DNA from: Nocardia fluminea
GTDB taxonomy: Bacteria > Actinomycetota > Actinomycetes > Mycobacteriales > Mycobacteriaceae
Length of the DNA: 64,000 nucleotides
Assembly (NCBI RefSeq): GCF_002846365.1
Contig: NZ_PJMW01000001.1
Span: forward strand, 124,001 to 188,000
Reading direction: 5' to 3'
Both the position numbers and the translations under genes were made by a program. Each line of letters opens with the position of its first letter. Position 1 is the stretch's first letter. Shown in pieces: positions 1 through 8,505 of this stretch. The notes under the pieces are model-generated. The model had not been told where the DNA came from. It saw nothing but the letters and a program-made list of their open reading frames with translations, and ran no database searches.

Positions 1-694
1 TCGCATGCCGGGCGAGAGCGTCGGACAACGCCACCGTCGGCACGTCGGCGCCCAGCATGCGCGCGCCCACCCCGGCTTGCGCCAGAGCGGCACGCAGCAC
101 ATCGAGGGGCAGCGAATGGGTTTCGCCGCTCGTACAGGCGAGCAACACGGGCGCACTGCTGCGGGCCGGCGTCACCTGCTGCATGACCGCCGCGATCGAC
201 CACGACAGCAGGTGCTCGACGTCGATGCAGCCCTCGCCGCTGCCCTGACGCGCCACGACATCGGCGAAAGCGGGGCGGCACAGGGCATCCCAGGTCTGTA
301 TCACGCCATGCGCCCGCACATGGGCGTCGAGATGGGCGTAGACGGTGGTGGTATCCAGCGCGAACGCCGCGTCCAGCAACCCCGTGCGGTCACCGAGGAT
401 CGGCACGGGCCCGCGCGCGGCCGCCGCGGCTCCGGCAGGACTCGCGCCGCCGCCGATCAGCGCGAGCATGTGCTCGAGCACGGCGATGTCGGTGTCGGTG
501 TAGAGCCGATGACGGCCGGGCCGGTCCTGGGCGGGACCGATGCCGTACCGGCGATTCCAGCTTCGCAGGGTCGCGGTGGGAATGCCGAGACGGTCGGCTA
601 CCGCGCGCACCGTGAATCCGGCCGCGGCGGTGACAGGAGCAGAACCGGCGGGCATCGTTTCATTCTGCCCGGGACGCCTGGACCGGCGCGTCAC
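1..694 (-). CDS. MerR-family regulator with B12-binding-like domain (LitR/CarH type), 3' end outside window
   Basis: The N-terminal part reads as a MerR winged helix (FTVRAVADRLGIPTATLRSW, then RRYGIGP and GRHRLYTD). The C-terminal part contains an EH pair in DVEHLLSW and a stretch PVLLACTSGETHSLPLDVLR. These resemble the cap and cobalamin-binding segments of CarH/LitR light sensors, where the His of a GExH-like motif ligates adenosylcobalamin. The GTG at 694 has GGAGG seven bases upstream; the ATG at 655 is in frame but has no clear ribosome site, so I prefer 694. The gene is divergent from a lipocalin-photolyase operon, the kind of target LitR regulators control. The family call is firm for the DNA-binding part. 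The photoreceptor role is inferred from the partial C-terminal domain and from context. Confidence 0.82.
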   Translation of the reverse strand, partial: MTRRSRRPGQNETMPAGSAPVTAAAGFTVRAVADRLGIPTATLRSWNRRYGIGPAQDRPGRHRLYTDTDIAVLEHMLALIGGGASPAGAAAAARGPVPILGDRTGLLDAAFALDTTTVYAHLDAHVRAHGVIQTWDALCRPAFADVVARQGSGEGCIDVEHLLSWSIAAVMQQVTPARSSAPVLLACTSGETHSLPLDVLRAALAQAGVGARMLGADVPTVALSDALARHA

Positions 695-763
695 GGCCCG
701 GCCTCCGCGCGCCGACGGCAGGCCGAACCCGTCGCGCCGACACCTCGCTGCACCGCCTGTCTC

Positions 764-780
764 ATGCATCAATAGTGCAT
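764..780. promoter_or_regulatory. Inverted repeat in the LitR-lipocalin intergenic region, candidate operator
   Basis: ATGCA and TGCAT arms are separated by seven bases. The repeat lies 11 bases upstream of a TAATAT element (791-796) that could be the -10 of the lipocalin-photolyase operon. MerR-type regulators bind dyads close to or inside the promoter, so this is a reasonable site for the divergent regulator. No binding data are available; the assignment is inference. Confidence 0.45.
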
Positions 781-829
781 CACTTGCTGGTAATATGGGA
801 GCAACACCGACTACCGCGAGGAGTTTTCT

Positions 830-1423
830 GTGCGTACCCGATTCGGCCCGTGGACCACCGCCCTGCTGATCGCCGCCGGACTCGCCGTCACCGGCTCCGG
901 TACCGCGGCCGCCGAACCGCCCGCACCCGTGCCGAATCTCGACCTGAATCGCTATCTCGGCGACTGGCACCAGCTCGCGGCGATACCGCAGGTGTTCAAC
1001 CTCAATTGCGCACGCGACACCTCCGCGAACTACAGCATCGACGCGCGCGGCGACATCGCCGTACACAACCGCTGTCACACCTGGAACGGCGGCGTCGACG
1101 AGATCCGCGGCACCGCCACCGTGAACGACCCGGTCACGAACGCGCAACTGCACGTCAGCTTCCCCGGCGTCATCGGTCAGGACGGGCGCGAAGGACCCAC
1201 CAACTACGTGGTGACCGCGCTCGGCCCGGACTACTCGTGGGCCCTGGTCACCTCGCCGAACAGGCTGTCGGGTTTCGTCCTGTCCCGTACCCCGGCCCTG
1301 GACGAGAGCACCTGGCAACGCATCGACGAGGAGATCAGAATCGCGGGCCAGGACCCGTGCGTGTACCTCACCTCACCCACGACCGGCGGACGTGAGGGTG
1401 TGCGGCCCCTCTGCGCTCGATGA
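830..1423 (+). CDS. Secreted bacterial lipocalin (Blc-like)
   Basis: The 197-residue product starts with a cleavable signal peptide (basic MRTRFGPW, hydrophobic stretch, AAA-E cleavage region). It then shows the lipocalin signature around LDLNRYLGDWHQLAAIP, with the conserved G-x-W at the start of the first strand. Lipocalins form an eight-stranded beta-barrel that carries lipids or other hydrophobic ligands, probably in the cell envelope here. The GTG start has GAGGAG six bases upstream. The stop overlaps the photolyase start by four bases (ATGA), so the two genes are translationally coupled. Pairing of a lipocalin with a photolyase and a LitR-like regulator suggests a role in envelope protection under light or oxidative stress; this is inference. 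Confidence 0.85.
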   Translation: MRTRFGPWTTALLIAAGLAVTGSGTAAAEPPAPVPNLDLNRYLGDWHQLAAIPQVFNLNCARDTSANYSIDARGDIAVHNRCHTWNGGVDEIRGTATVNDPVTNAQLHVSFPGVIGQDGREGPTNYVVTALGPDYSWALVTSPNRLSGFVLSRTPALDESTWQRIDEEIRIAGQDPCVYLTSPTTGGREGVRPLCAR

Positions 1424-2730
1424 GCGTCGCGATCGCTCTTTTCACCCGTGACCTGCGGGTGCACGACAATCCGGTGCTCACCGCGGCGGCTCGCGAAGCC
1501 GACCGGGTGGTGCCGCTGTTCGTCGTCGACGACGCGCTGGTGCCCGATCGCTGCCCACCCAATCGCGCGCACTTCCTCGCCGCCGCGCTCGCCGAGCTCG
1601 ACAAGGAGTTGCGCGCGCTCGGCGCCGGGCTCGTGGTGCGCCGCGGCGCGGTGGCCGGTGTCGTCGACGAGGTGATCGAGGAGACCGGTGCCACGAGCGT
1701 GCACCTGGCCGAGGACGTCAGCCGCTACAGCAGGCGGCGCGAGCAGGCGTTGCGCCGCAACCCGGACATCGCCGTGCACTGCCACTCCGGTTCGGTGACC
1801 GCCACGTCCGCCGAGCTCGTCCCGTCGACCGGACGCGATCACTTCGCTGTGTTCACCCCCTATTTCCGGCGCTGGAGCGCGGCCCACCGCCGCACCCCGC
1901 TGCCACCACCCCGGTCACTGTCGGTGCCGACGATCCACAGCGACCCGCTGCCCCAGGCGACGGATCTCAGTTCCGGGGAGCCGTCGCCACAGCTACACGT
2001 GGGCGGTGAAGCCACCGGGCGTGCGCTACTGCGCGACTGGCTTGACGGCCCGGTCTCCGGCTATGCCCGCGACAACGACGACCTCGCGGCCGACGCCACC
2101 TCCCGGCTCTCCCCCTATATCCACTTCGGCTGCGTGTCGCCCACCGAGGTGGTGCGCCGGGTCGATACGGCGACCGACGGCGGACTCGCCTTCGCCCGGC
2201 AGCTGGCCTGGCGCGACTTCCACGCCCAGGTACTCGCCGCCCGCCCCGATGCCGCCTGGTCGGATTACCGCAAGCGGGTGGACGCGGGACCCGACGACGA
2301 GCAGGCCGTCGCGGCGTGGCGAGAAGGGCGCACCGGCTACCCGATCGTCGACGCGGGCATGCGCCAGCTGCGTGCCGAAGGCTGGATGCCGGGGCGAGCG
2401 CGGTTGATCGCGGCCAGCTTTTTCGCCAAGTCGCTGCGCCAGGACTGGCGGGTCGGCGCGGCGCACTTCCTGCACTGGCTGGTCGACGGCGACCTCGCCA
2501 ACAATCAGCTCAATTGGCAGTGGGTCGCCGGCACCGGCACCGACACTCGGCCGAATCGGGTGCTCAACCCTTTGCGCCAAGCAGAGCGCTACGACCCCGA
2601 GGGCGTCTACGTGCGACGGTGGCTGCCCGAACTGGCGGACCTGCCCGGCGCGAGCATTCACCGCCCGTGGCGCGCGGACGTGGATCCGCAGGACTATCCC
2701 GCCCCGATCATCGACTGCGTGGGCAGTTAG
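1420..2730 (+). CDS. phrB: Deoxyribodipyrimidine photolyase (class I)
   Basis: This 436-residue protein has the N-terminal Rossmann antenna domain (VALFTRDLRVHDNPVLTAA) and the C-terminal FAD-binding helical domain. The FAD region includes ARQLAWRDFH, GRTGYPIVDAGMRQL, and NQLNWQWVAGTGTDTRPNR, which are hallmarks of class I CPD photolyases. The enzyme splits UV-induced cyclobutane pyrimidine dimers using blue light and reduced FAD. Length is typical (about 430-480). It overlaps the upstream lipocalin gene by ATGA and is probably transcribed from the promoter in the regulator-lipocalin gap. A cryptochrome-like function is possible in this superfamily, but the intact active-site region and bacterial context favour repair. 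Confidence 0.93.
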   Translation: MSVAIALFTRDLRVHDNPVLTAAAREADRVVPLFVVDDALVPDRCPPNRAHFLAAALAELDKELRALGAGLVVRRGAVAGVVDEVIEETGATSVHLAEDVSRYSRRREQALRRNPDIAVHCHSGSVTATSAELVPSTGRDHFAVFTPYFRRWSAAHRRTPLPPPRSLSVPTIHSDPLPQATDLSSGEPSPQLHVGGEATGRALLRDWLDGPVSGYARDNDDLAADATSRLSPYIHFGCVSPTEVVRRVDTATDGGLAFARQLAWRDFHAQVLAARPDAAWSDYRKRVDAGPDDEQAVAAWREGRTGYPIVDAGMRQLRAEGWMPGRARLIAASFFAKSLRQDWRVGAAHFLHWLVDGDLANNQLNWQWVAGTGTDTRPNRVLNPLRQAERYDPEGVYVRRWLPELADLPGASIHRPWRADVDPQDYPAPIIDCVGS

Positions 2731-2791
2731 ACCGATGAGTTCCGGCTGCGGACGTCGTCTCTTCGGGAGAGGCAACCGCAGAGGAGTCGCT

Positions 2792-3697
2792 ATGCCCGAA
2801 CACGGTCAGGGATCGTCCGAGCACATGGTCACCGTCGGTGACGTCGAGCTGTGTGTGCGCACCTTCGGAGACCCGCGGCAGCCGCCGGTGCTGCTGCCGA
2901 GCACGTCGAGACTGTTCTGGGAGGACCGGTTCTGCGACCGGCTCGCCGGTGCGGGCCGGTTCGTGGTGCGTTACGACATCCGCGACACCGGCCGCTCGAC
3001 CGCGTACGCGCCGGGCTCGCCCGGCTACCACCTGCGTGACCTCGTCACCGACCTCATCGGACTGATGGATGCCCTCGAACTTCCGCGAGCTCACCTGGTG
3101 GGCTTCTCGGTGGCCGGATGGATCTGTCAGCTCGCGGCTCTCGACCACCCCGATCGGGTGTCGGCGCTGACTCTGATCAATACCCGGCCGACCGCGCCCG
3201 GCCCGGCGGACCCGGATCTGCCCGAACACTCGGACCGGATCATGACGTTCTTCACCGAGCAACCCCGCCCGGACTGGTCCGACCGCACGGCGGTGATCGA
3301 CTACGGGGTCGAGCAGGCCCGGGTACGCGCGGGCACACACGGATTCGATGAACAGCTGGCGCGGCGGCAGTCGGCACACATGGTCGAGCGCACCACCGAC
3401 ATGGCCGCGAGCACGCTCAACCTGGCTCATGTCGACGCGGGTGAGCGCTGGCGGGAGCGTCTGGGCGAGATCGCCGCGCCCACCCTCGTCGCGCACGGTA
3501 CCGATGACCCGTTCTTCCCCTACGGCAACGGACAGGCCATGGCCCGCGAGATCCCCGGCGCCGAGCTGCTTCCGCTGTCCGGCATCGGCCACGAACTGCC
3601 CGACACCACCTGGGATCGCCTGCTCGCCGCCATGCTGGCGCTCGGCCCGGAATCGGTGATCGAGGACGGTGCCGGAGGGGCGATGTCCCGACGCTAG
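2792..3697 (+). CDS. Alpha/beta hydrolase (RdmC/aclacinomycin-methylesterase-like)
   Basis: The 301-residue product has a complete alpha/beta-hydrolase triad. The nucleophile elbow is GFSVAG, a GxSxG in the segment [17 protein letters not shown]. The acid is likely in HGTDDPFFP, and the His is in [10 protein letters not shown] near the C-terminus. The chosen ATG has GAGGAG seven bases upstream; an in-frame ATG at 2735 lacks a good site and would add an arginine-rich tail unlike the family. The substrate is not predictable. The gene follows the photolyase in the same direction with a 61-base gap, so it may be its own unit or the tail of that operon. Confidence 0.85.
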   Translation: MPEHGQGSSEHMVTVGDVELCVRTFGDPRQPPVLLPSTSRLFWEDRFCDRLAGAGRFVVRYDIRDTGRSTAYAPGSPGYHLRDLVTDLIGLMDALELPRAHLVGFSVAGWICQLAALDHPDRVSALTLINTRPTAPGPADPDLPEHSDRIMTFFTEQPRPDWSDRTAVIDYGVEQARVRAGTHGFDEQLARRQSAHMVERTTDMAASTLNLAHVDAGERWRERLGEIAAPTLVAHGTDDPFFPYGNGQAMAREIPGAELLPLSGIGHELPDTTWDRLLAAMLALGPESVIEDGAGGAMSRR

Positions 3698-3815
3698 CGC
3701 CCGTCGAGAAATTCGACGCGATCATCAGCAGTCCGAACCGCCGAGCCAGCCGAACTCCGTTGCATCCAACATCTACGCGGCACTTCGCCGCCCCGACGGA
3801 AGTGACGACAACATT

Positions 3816-4475
3816 ATGCGATCTCTGCCGAAAACCCTTGTAGCGGCAATGCTTTTCGCTTCGGCGCTCGGCGTGGCGGCCTGTTCCGACGACAGCTCGA
3901 GCACCACCGCCGCGACCTCCTCCGCACCGATGACATCGGCGCCCATGACGTCCTCGCCTGCCGGCACCGACGCGGCCGCCGCCGACCTCGTCGGGCCCGG
4001 TTGCGCGGCCTACGCCGCCCAGGTCCCCAGCGGTCCCGGCTCGGTCAGCGGGATGGCCCAGGAGCCGGTCGCCGTCGCCGCGTCCAACAACCCGATGCTC
4101 ACCACTCTGGTCTCGGCGGTCTCGGGCAAACTCAATCCCGAGGTCAACCTCGTCGACACCCTCAACGGCGGCCAGTTCACCGTCTTCGCGCCCGTCGACT
4201 CGGCGTTCGCGAAAATCGATCCGGCCACGATCGACTCGCTGAAGACCGACTCGGCCACCCTCACCTCGATCCTGACCTATCACGTGGTGCCGGGCCAGAT
4301 CGCGCCGCAGAGCATCGCGGGCACGCACAAGACAGTCCAGGGCGCCGACGTGACGGTCAGCGGCTCGGGTGACACCTTGAAGGTCGGCGAGGCGAACGTG
4401 ATCTGTGGTGGCGTGCGCACCGCGAACGCTACCGTGTACATGATCGACAGCGTGCTCATGCCGCCAGCGGCGTGA
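3816..4475 (+). CDS. Fasciclin-domain lipoprotein (MPT83/MPT70-like)
   Basis: The 219-residue protein begins with a lipoprotein signal peptide ending in GVAAC, then a Ser/Thr-rich linker, then one fasciclin (FAS1) domain. Matching segments include [46 protein letters not shown] and the terminal [12 protein letters not shown]. This arrangement matches mycobacterial MPT83, a cell-surface lipoprotein whose expression depends on SigK. The next genes are sigK and rskA, so this is probably a target of that sigma factor, as in M. tuberculosis, although there mpt83 and sigK are unlinked. The ATG is preceded by a short unremarkable leader. I saw no clear SigK-type promoter directly upstream. Its molecular function, probably adhesion or surface interaction, is not shown by the sequence. 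Confidence 0.87.
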   Translation: MRSLPKTLVAAMLFASALGVAACSDDSSSTTAATSSAPMTSAPMTSSPAGTDAAAADLVGPGCAAYAAQVPSGPGSVSGMAQEPVAVAASNNPMLTTLVSAVSGKLNPEVNLVDTLNGGQFTVFAPVDSAFAKIDPATIDSLKTDSATLTSILTYHVVPGQIAPQSIAGTHKTVQGADVTVSGSGDTLKVGEANVICGGVRTANATVYMIDSVLMPPAA

Positions 4476-4527
4476 TGACGGCGACGGCGCTTTTTCCGGC
4501 GTCGCGCCGGAAATATCTCGGCGGCGC

Positions 4528-4554
4528 CCATCCGAACCCGAAGGCAGGCCGAAA
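4528..4554 (+). promoter_or_regulatory. SigK-type promoter candidate upstream of sigK
   Basis: CCATCC at 4528-4533 and CCGAAA at 4549-4554 are separated by 15 bases. The reported M. tuberculosis SigK promoter has a CCATCC -35 and a CCGAAT -10 with about 16-17 bases between. The site would give a leader of roughly 30 bases to the ATG at 4589, supporting that start and suggesting autoregulation. The spacer is slightly short, so this remains a prediction. Confidence 0.5.
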
Positions 4555-4588
4555 TCCCTCTCATGCTGATGCACGCAGGGACCACCCG

Positions 4589-5236
4589 ATGACGGCCCGG
4601 CGCGGCTCCGCACCGATCAACCTGCGATCGGTCACCGAGCCCGCTCCGGCCTGCCCGACGGTCGATCGCCGCGACCGTGCTGTCCAAGAGCAGCTGATCG
4701 AGCTGCTCGACGACGTCGCGGCGGGCGATCGGGCGGCGTTCGCCGAGTTCTACCGTGTCACCAGCCCCCGGGTGTTCGGGCTCGCGCTACGCGTCGTGCG
4801 CAACCACGGCGCCGCCGAGGACATCGCCCAGGAAGTGTTCCTTCAGGTCTGGTCGCTGGCCGGGCAGTACGACCCGGTCAAGGCCAGCCCGATCGGCTGG
4901 CTGATGATGCTGACGCACCGGCGCGCGGTGGACCGGGTGCGGGCCGAACAGTCGGCTACCCGTCGCGACATCGTGTTCGGCCACGCCCACCTGGGTCGCG
5001 ACCACGACGTCGTGGCCGAGGCGGTCGGCCAGCGACTCGACGAGCAGTCGGTGCTGGACTGTCTGCAGACGATGACCGAACTCCAACGCGAAGCGGTGGC
5101 GCTGGCGTACTACGGCAGTCGTACCTACGTCGAGGTCGCCGAGACCTTGGCGGTGCCGTTGCCGACGGTGAAGAGCCGCATCAAAGACGGCCTGAAAAGG
5201 CTGGAGAACTGTTTGACCGGAGGGAACACCCGATGA
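4589..5236 (+). CDS. sigK: ECF RNA polymerase sigma factor SigK
   Basis: The 215-residue product has sigma region 2 (FAEFYRVTSPRVFGLALRVV, DIAQEVFLQVW, GWLMMLTHRRAVDRVR) and region 4 (LQREAVALAYYGSRTYVEVA, LPTVKSRIKDGLKRLE). It has two cysteines, C158 and C208, exactly 50 residues apart, the same spacing as the C133/C183 disulfide pair reported for M. tuberculosis SigK as a redox switch. The ATG at 4589 has AGGGA upstream and sits below a SigK-like promoter. An earlier in-frame ATG at 4472 overlaps the previous stop and would add 39 residues of poor character. The stop overlaps rskA by ATGA, the normal sigma/anti-sigma coupling. Confidence 0.9.
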   Translation: MTARRGSAPINLRSVTEPAPACPTVDRRDRAVQEQLIELLDDVAAGDRAAFAEFYRVTSPRVFGLALRVVRNHGAAEDIAQEVFLQVWSLAGQYDPVKASPIGWLMMLTHRRAVDRVRAEQSATRRDIVFGHAHLGRDHDVVAEAVGQRLDEQSVLDCLQTMTELQREAVALAYYGSRTYVEVAETLAVPLPTVKSRIKDGLKRLENCLTGGNTR

Positions 5237-5964
5237 GCGAGACCGATCGGCGGACCCCTTGGTCGTGGCTGGACGAGGCATACCCCTATGCCATCGACAC
5301 GCTGGATCCACCACAACGACAGGCGCTGGAGGACTGGCTCGAAGCGGCGGGCCCCGACCGCGTGGCCGAGTTCCAGGCCATCGTCCACCGCATCCAGGAG
5401 ACGATGGCGGATCTGACCGTGTTCGACGCTGTCCCGCCACCGGCACGTCTCGAATCCGCGCTGATGCGCGCGCTGGACCGCTACGACACCCAGGCGCATC
5501 CGCTCGGCCGCCGCGGCGCGGCGGGCAGGCGGTGGCACGTTCGGTGGTTGACCGTGGCCGCCGCCGCGATCGTGGCGGTCGGCGCCGGGGTGGGCGTCGG
5601 GGTGGTGATCGAGCGCACGAACGACGGACAGGGCGCGGTCACCGCGCAGCAGGTGCTCGACCAGCCCGACAGCCGGGAGTCCTCGGTGGCTGTCACCGGC
5701 GGCGGCGCGATGACGGTGTACGAGTCGAAGTCGCTGGGAGCGGCCGCGGTGTCGTTCGAGGACATGCCCGCGCTGCCTGTCGATCGCGCGTACCAGCTGT
5801 GGTTGATACACGCGGGCACACCGAAATCGGTGGCGGTGATGGACGGTCCAGCTTCGGTCGTGACCGCTGTCGATATCGCCGACACGCTCGCGGTGACAGT
5901 GGAACCGGCCGGTGGTTCGCCGGGGCCGACCACCTCGCCGATCGTCAGTATGACAGTCGGCTGA
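5233..5964 (+). CDS. rskA: Anti-sigma-K factor RskA
   Basis: This 243-residue membrane protein has a cytosolic N-terminal anti-sigma domain (about residues 10-62: EAYPYAIDTLDPPQRQALED), one transmembrane helix near 105-126, and a C-terminal RskA-type extracytoplasmic domain (DMPALPVDRAYQLWLIHAG and PGPTTSPIVSMTVG). The N-terminal domain would hold SigK inactive until proteolysis or a redox signal releases it. Size and layout match mycobacterial RskA. The start overlaps the sigK stop, which favours equal synthesis. The downstream molybdoenzyme begins 46 bases later and may be in the same operon. Confidence 0.9.
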   Translation: MSETDRRTPWSWLDEAYPYAIDTLDPPQRQALEDWLEAAGPDRVAEFQAIVHRIQETMADLTVFDAVPPPARLESALMRALDRYDTQAHPLGRRGAAGRRWHVRWLTVAAAAIVAVGAGVGVGVVIERTNDGQGAVTAQQVLDQPDSRESSVAVTGGGAMTVYESKSLGAAAVSFEDMPALPVDRAYQLWLIHAGTPKSVAVMDGPASVVTAVDIADTLAVTVEPAGGSPGPTTSPIVSMTVG

Positions 5965-6010
5965 CCTGCTGCGGCGGGTCATGCCGACACTCGAATCCAG
6001 GAGTGAAGAC

Positions 6011-7552
6011 ATGGCCCGCCCTTTCGGTTTCACCCATCGCCATCCCGGCCGGCTCGCGGCATCGGCCGCGGCGGCTGCCGCCGCCGCGCTCGTGCTGGGG
6101 GTCGGGCATCTCGTCGCCGTGTTCATCGACCCGGTCTCCTCCCCCTTCTTCGTGCTCGGCGCCACCGTGGTCGATCACACTCCGAAGTGGTTGAAGGACA
6201 GTGCGATTCGCTGGTTCGGCGCCAACGACAAACTGGCACTGGCCATCACGATGGCCGCGGTCATGGCCGTGGCGGCCGCGATGATCGGCCTGCTGGCGCG
6301 CCGCCATCTGGCCTCGGCGGCCGGCTTGCTGGGTGCCCTCGGTGTCGTCGTGGCGGGCGCGGCACTACTACGACCCACCGCCACACCGCTGTTCGTCGTT
6401 CCCGCGGTGATCGGGTCGTCGGTGGGGATCGCGGCGCTGTGCGCGCTGTTCCTGGTGCCCGCCGAGTCCGGCCGGCAGGCCGGGCCGACGCGGCGCGGGT
6501 TCCTGCTCGCGCTGACGGGGGTGGCGGCCGCAGCCGTGGCGGCGGGGGCGGCGGGCCGGTTCGTCGGCGCCCGCCTGCGCGATATCGCCGGCGACCGGGC
6601 GGCGTTCGTGCTTCCGCGGGTCACCGCCCCGGCGCTACCGGTCACGCCCGAGATGGACCGCGTCGTGCCCGGGCTCACCCGATTCATCACTCCGGCGGCG
6701 AATTTCTATCGCGTCGACACCGCGCTGCAGCTTCCGTCGTTGACCCGCGCGCAGTGGCGGTTGCGCATTCACGGGATGGTGGAACGCGAAATCCGGCTCG
6801 ACTTCGACGAATTGAGCGCCCGGCGTGCGGTGGAGTCGCTCATCACGCTCACCTGTGTCTCCAACGAGGTGGGCGGCGACCTCGCCGGTAACGCGCTGTG
6901 GACCGGCTACCGCCTGAGCGATCTCCTCGCCGAAGCCGGTCCCTCCCCCGAAGCCGACATGATCCTGTCGCGCAGCGTCGACGGATTCACCGCGAGTACG
7001 CCGACGGCCGCCGTGCTGGGCAATCCCGACGCCCTGCTCGCCGTCGCGATGAACGGCGAACCGCTTCCCGTCGCGCACGGCTATCCGGCGCGGATGATCG
7101 TGCCCGGCCTCTACGGCTATGTCTCGGCCACCAAGTGGGTCGTCGATCTGGAACTCACCCGATTCGACCGCGCCCAGGCGTACTGGACCGAACGCGGCTG
7201 GGCGACACGAGCGCCCATCAAGACCTCATCCCGGATCGATGTCCCGGCGGCGTTCGCCGAGCTGAACGCCGGGCCGGTCACCGTGGCGGGCGTGGCGTGG
7301 GCCCAAGGCCGTGGGATCGATGCCGTGGAGATCCAGGTCGACGACGGGCCGTGGCAGCCGGCCACTCTCGCCGCGGCCTACTCCCTCGATACCTGGCGCC
7401 AGTGGACCTGGACGTGGGATGCCTCGCCTGGCACGCACGCGCTGCGCGTACGCGCGGTCGACGCGACCGGTTCGGTGCAGACCGACGCCAGGACGACCCC
7501 GTTCCCCGACGGCGCGACGGGCAGGCACTCGCGCGTCGTCATGGTGCGATGA
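6011..7552 (+). CDS. Membrane-anchored molybdopterin-dependent oxidoreductase (sulfite oxidase family)
   Basis: The 513-residue protein joins an N-terminal membrane part to a periplasm-facing SUOX-type catalytic part. Hydrophobic helices lie near residues 17-38, 76-96, 101-120, 126-149 and 164-180, with an internal twin-arginine-like RRGFLLALTG at 161-170. The molybdopterin domain includes LRIHGMVEREIRLDFDEL and TLTCVSNEVGGD, where C282 should be the molybdenum ligand. A C-terminal Mo-co dimerisation-like domain follows (VAGVAWAQGRGIDAVEIQVDDG). The ATG has AGGAG seven bases upstream. Its place after sigK-rskA suggests a SigK-linked envelope redox role, perhaps methionine-sulfoxide or sulfite chemistry. 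The substrate cannot be read from the sequence. Confidence 0.85.
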   Translation: MARPFGFTHRHPGRLAASAAAAAAAALVLGVGHLVAVFIDPVSSPFFVLGATVVDHTPKWLKDSAIRWFGANDKLALAITMAAVMAVAAAMIGLLARRHLASAAGLLGALGVVVAGAALLRPTATPLFVVPAVIGSSVGIAALCALFLVPAESGRQAGPTRRGFLLALTGVAAAAVAAGAAGRFVGARLRDIAGDRAAFVLPRVTAPALPVTPEMDRVVPGLTRFITPAANFYRVDTALQLPSLTRAQWRLRIHGMVEREIRLDFDELSARRAVESLITLTCVSNEVGGDLAGNALWTGYRLSDLLAEAGPSPEADMILSRSVDGFTASTPTAAVLGNPDALLAVAMNGEPLPVAHGYPARMIVPGLYGYVSATKWVVDLELTRFDRAQAYWTERGWATRAPIKTSSRIDVPAAFAELNAGPVTVAGVAWAQGRGIDAVEIQVDDGPWQPATLAAAYSLDTWRQWTWTWDASPGTHALRVRAVDATGSVQTDARTTPFPDGATGRHSRVVMVR

Positions 7553-7561
7553 ACCGGTTGT

Positions 7562-8035
7562 TCAGGCCTGGCTGACGAGGTAGTTCACGAGAGCATCCAC
7601 CAGGCCCACAGTGCCTTCCTCGCGCTGGGCGCCGGTGTCGAAACCGTCGAGGTGGGCGCCGAATTCGACGAGGGTGAGCTTGGTGCCGGTGGCGGTGGGT
7701 TCGAATTCCCAGGTGGCCACCGAGGTCGAGATGTGGGAGCCGTTGAGCCACATGTCATAGGTGTAGACGAGGCGTTCGTTGTCGATGATGTCGGTGTAGG
7801 TGGCGACGAAGCGGGAGGTCATCTTCTGCTGGAAGGTGCCTTCGTTGACCTCGCGGCCGCCGACGGCGAACTCGACCGAGGACTCACCCTGCTCCCAGCC
7901 TTCCTCGCCGCCGAACCACTTCGCCTTGACGGCGGGATCGGCGAAGGCTTGGAAGACGACGGCGGGCGCGACGGGCACCTCACGTTCGATGGTGAACTGG
8001 GCGTGGTTGATGGAGCGGGTCACCGTGTCGGTCAT
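7562..8035 (-). CDS. SRPBCC/AHSA1-domain protein
   Basis: The 157-residue product has the START/Bet v1-like AHSA1 pattern: FTIEREVPVAPAVVFQAFAD, KAKWFGGEEGW, FVATYTDIIDNERLVYTYDM, and the C-terminal VEFGAHLDGFD with a long final helix. The fold makes a hydrophobic cavity. In actinobacteria it often pairs with an ArsR regulator, as here. It overlaps the upstream ArsR gene by four bases (ATGA) and should be co-transcribed with it. No enzymatic function can be assigned. Its 3' end is ten bases from the converging molybdoenzyme. Confidence 0.87.
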   Translation of the reverse strand: MTDTVTRSINHAQFTIEREVPVAPAVVFQAFADPAVKAKWFGGEEGWEQGESSVEFAVGGREVNEGTFQQKMTSRFVATYTDIIDNERLVYTYDMWLNGSHISTSVATWEFEPTATGTKLTLVEFGAHLDGFDTGAQREEGTVGLVDALVNYLVSQA

Positions 8036-8397
8036 TGTTGTTCTCCCTCTGGGTTTCTGGTTGATTCCACGAGTAGTGCCGTGAGCCGGTCCACCTGCCG
8101 TTGCGCCGGTGGACGGTGGTCGTGCAGCCAGTCGATCGCGGTCGCGAAGGCGTCGGGCACCAATTGGTAGGTGCGTACGCGGCCGATCTTGGCCGAGCTG
8201 ACGAGCCGACCGGCTTCGAGCGCTTTCAGGTGCTGCACGATCGTCGGGAGCGCGACCTCGAACGGTGCGGCGAGATCCGATACCGATGCGGGCCCGCGCG
8301 CCAGCCGTTCGACGATCGCGCGACGAGTCGGATCGGCCAATGCCCGGAAGACACTGTCGAGTCCTCCGTCCGGTCCGTCGCTCGAATACTTAGGCAC
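8032..8397 (-). CDS. ArsR-family transcriptional repressor
   Basis: The 121-residue winged-helix protein shows the ArsR core: VFRALADPTRRAIVERLARG, SVSDLAAPFEVALPTIVQHL, LVSSAKIGRVRTYQL. No metal-binding cysteine motif is present, as in the subgroup paired with SRPBCC proteins. The only plausible start is a GTG inside a perfect ten-base-arm palindrome (8385-8410). There is no Shine-Dalgarno sequence, so the mRNA may be leaderless and repressor binding would cover both promoter and start. The stop overlaps the SRPBCC start. Confidence 0.88.
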   Translation of the reverse strand: MPKYSSDGPDGGLDSVFRALADPTRRAIVERLARGPASVSDLAAPFEVALPTIVQHLKALEAGRLVSSAKIGRVRTYQLVPDAFATAIDWLHDHRPPAQRQVDRLTALLVESTRNPEGEQQ

Positions 8398-8410
8398 ATA
8401 CCTAAGTATT
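8385..8410. promoter_or_regulatory. Perfect palindrome over the arsR start codon, autorepressor operator
   Basis: AATACTTAGG and CCTAAGTATT form ten-base perfect arms around the six-base spacer CACATA. The arsR start codon (8395-8397 on the minus strand) lies in the spacer. ArsR proteins bind such dyads at their own promoters. The AT-rich arms stand out from the GC-rich surroundings. Confidence 0.75.
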
Positions 8411-8505
8411 CACACCGTCGGCTGTTCGCGCAACCCCCGCCTCGGTTGCGTCCGCATCCGCCGCCGTGGGATGCTGCGGCACGATCGAAGAGAGCGAGGA
8501 GAACG

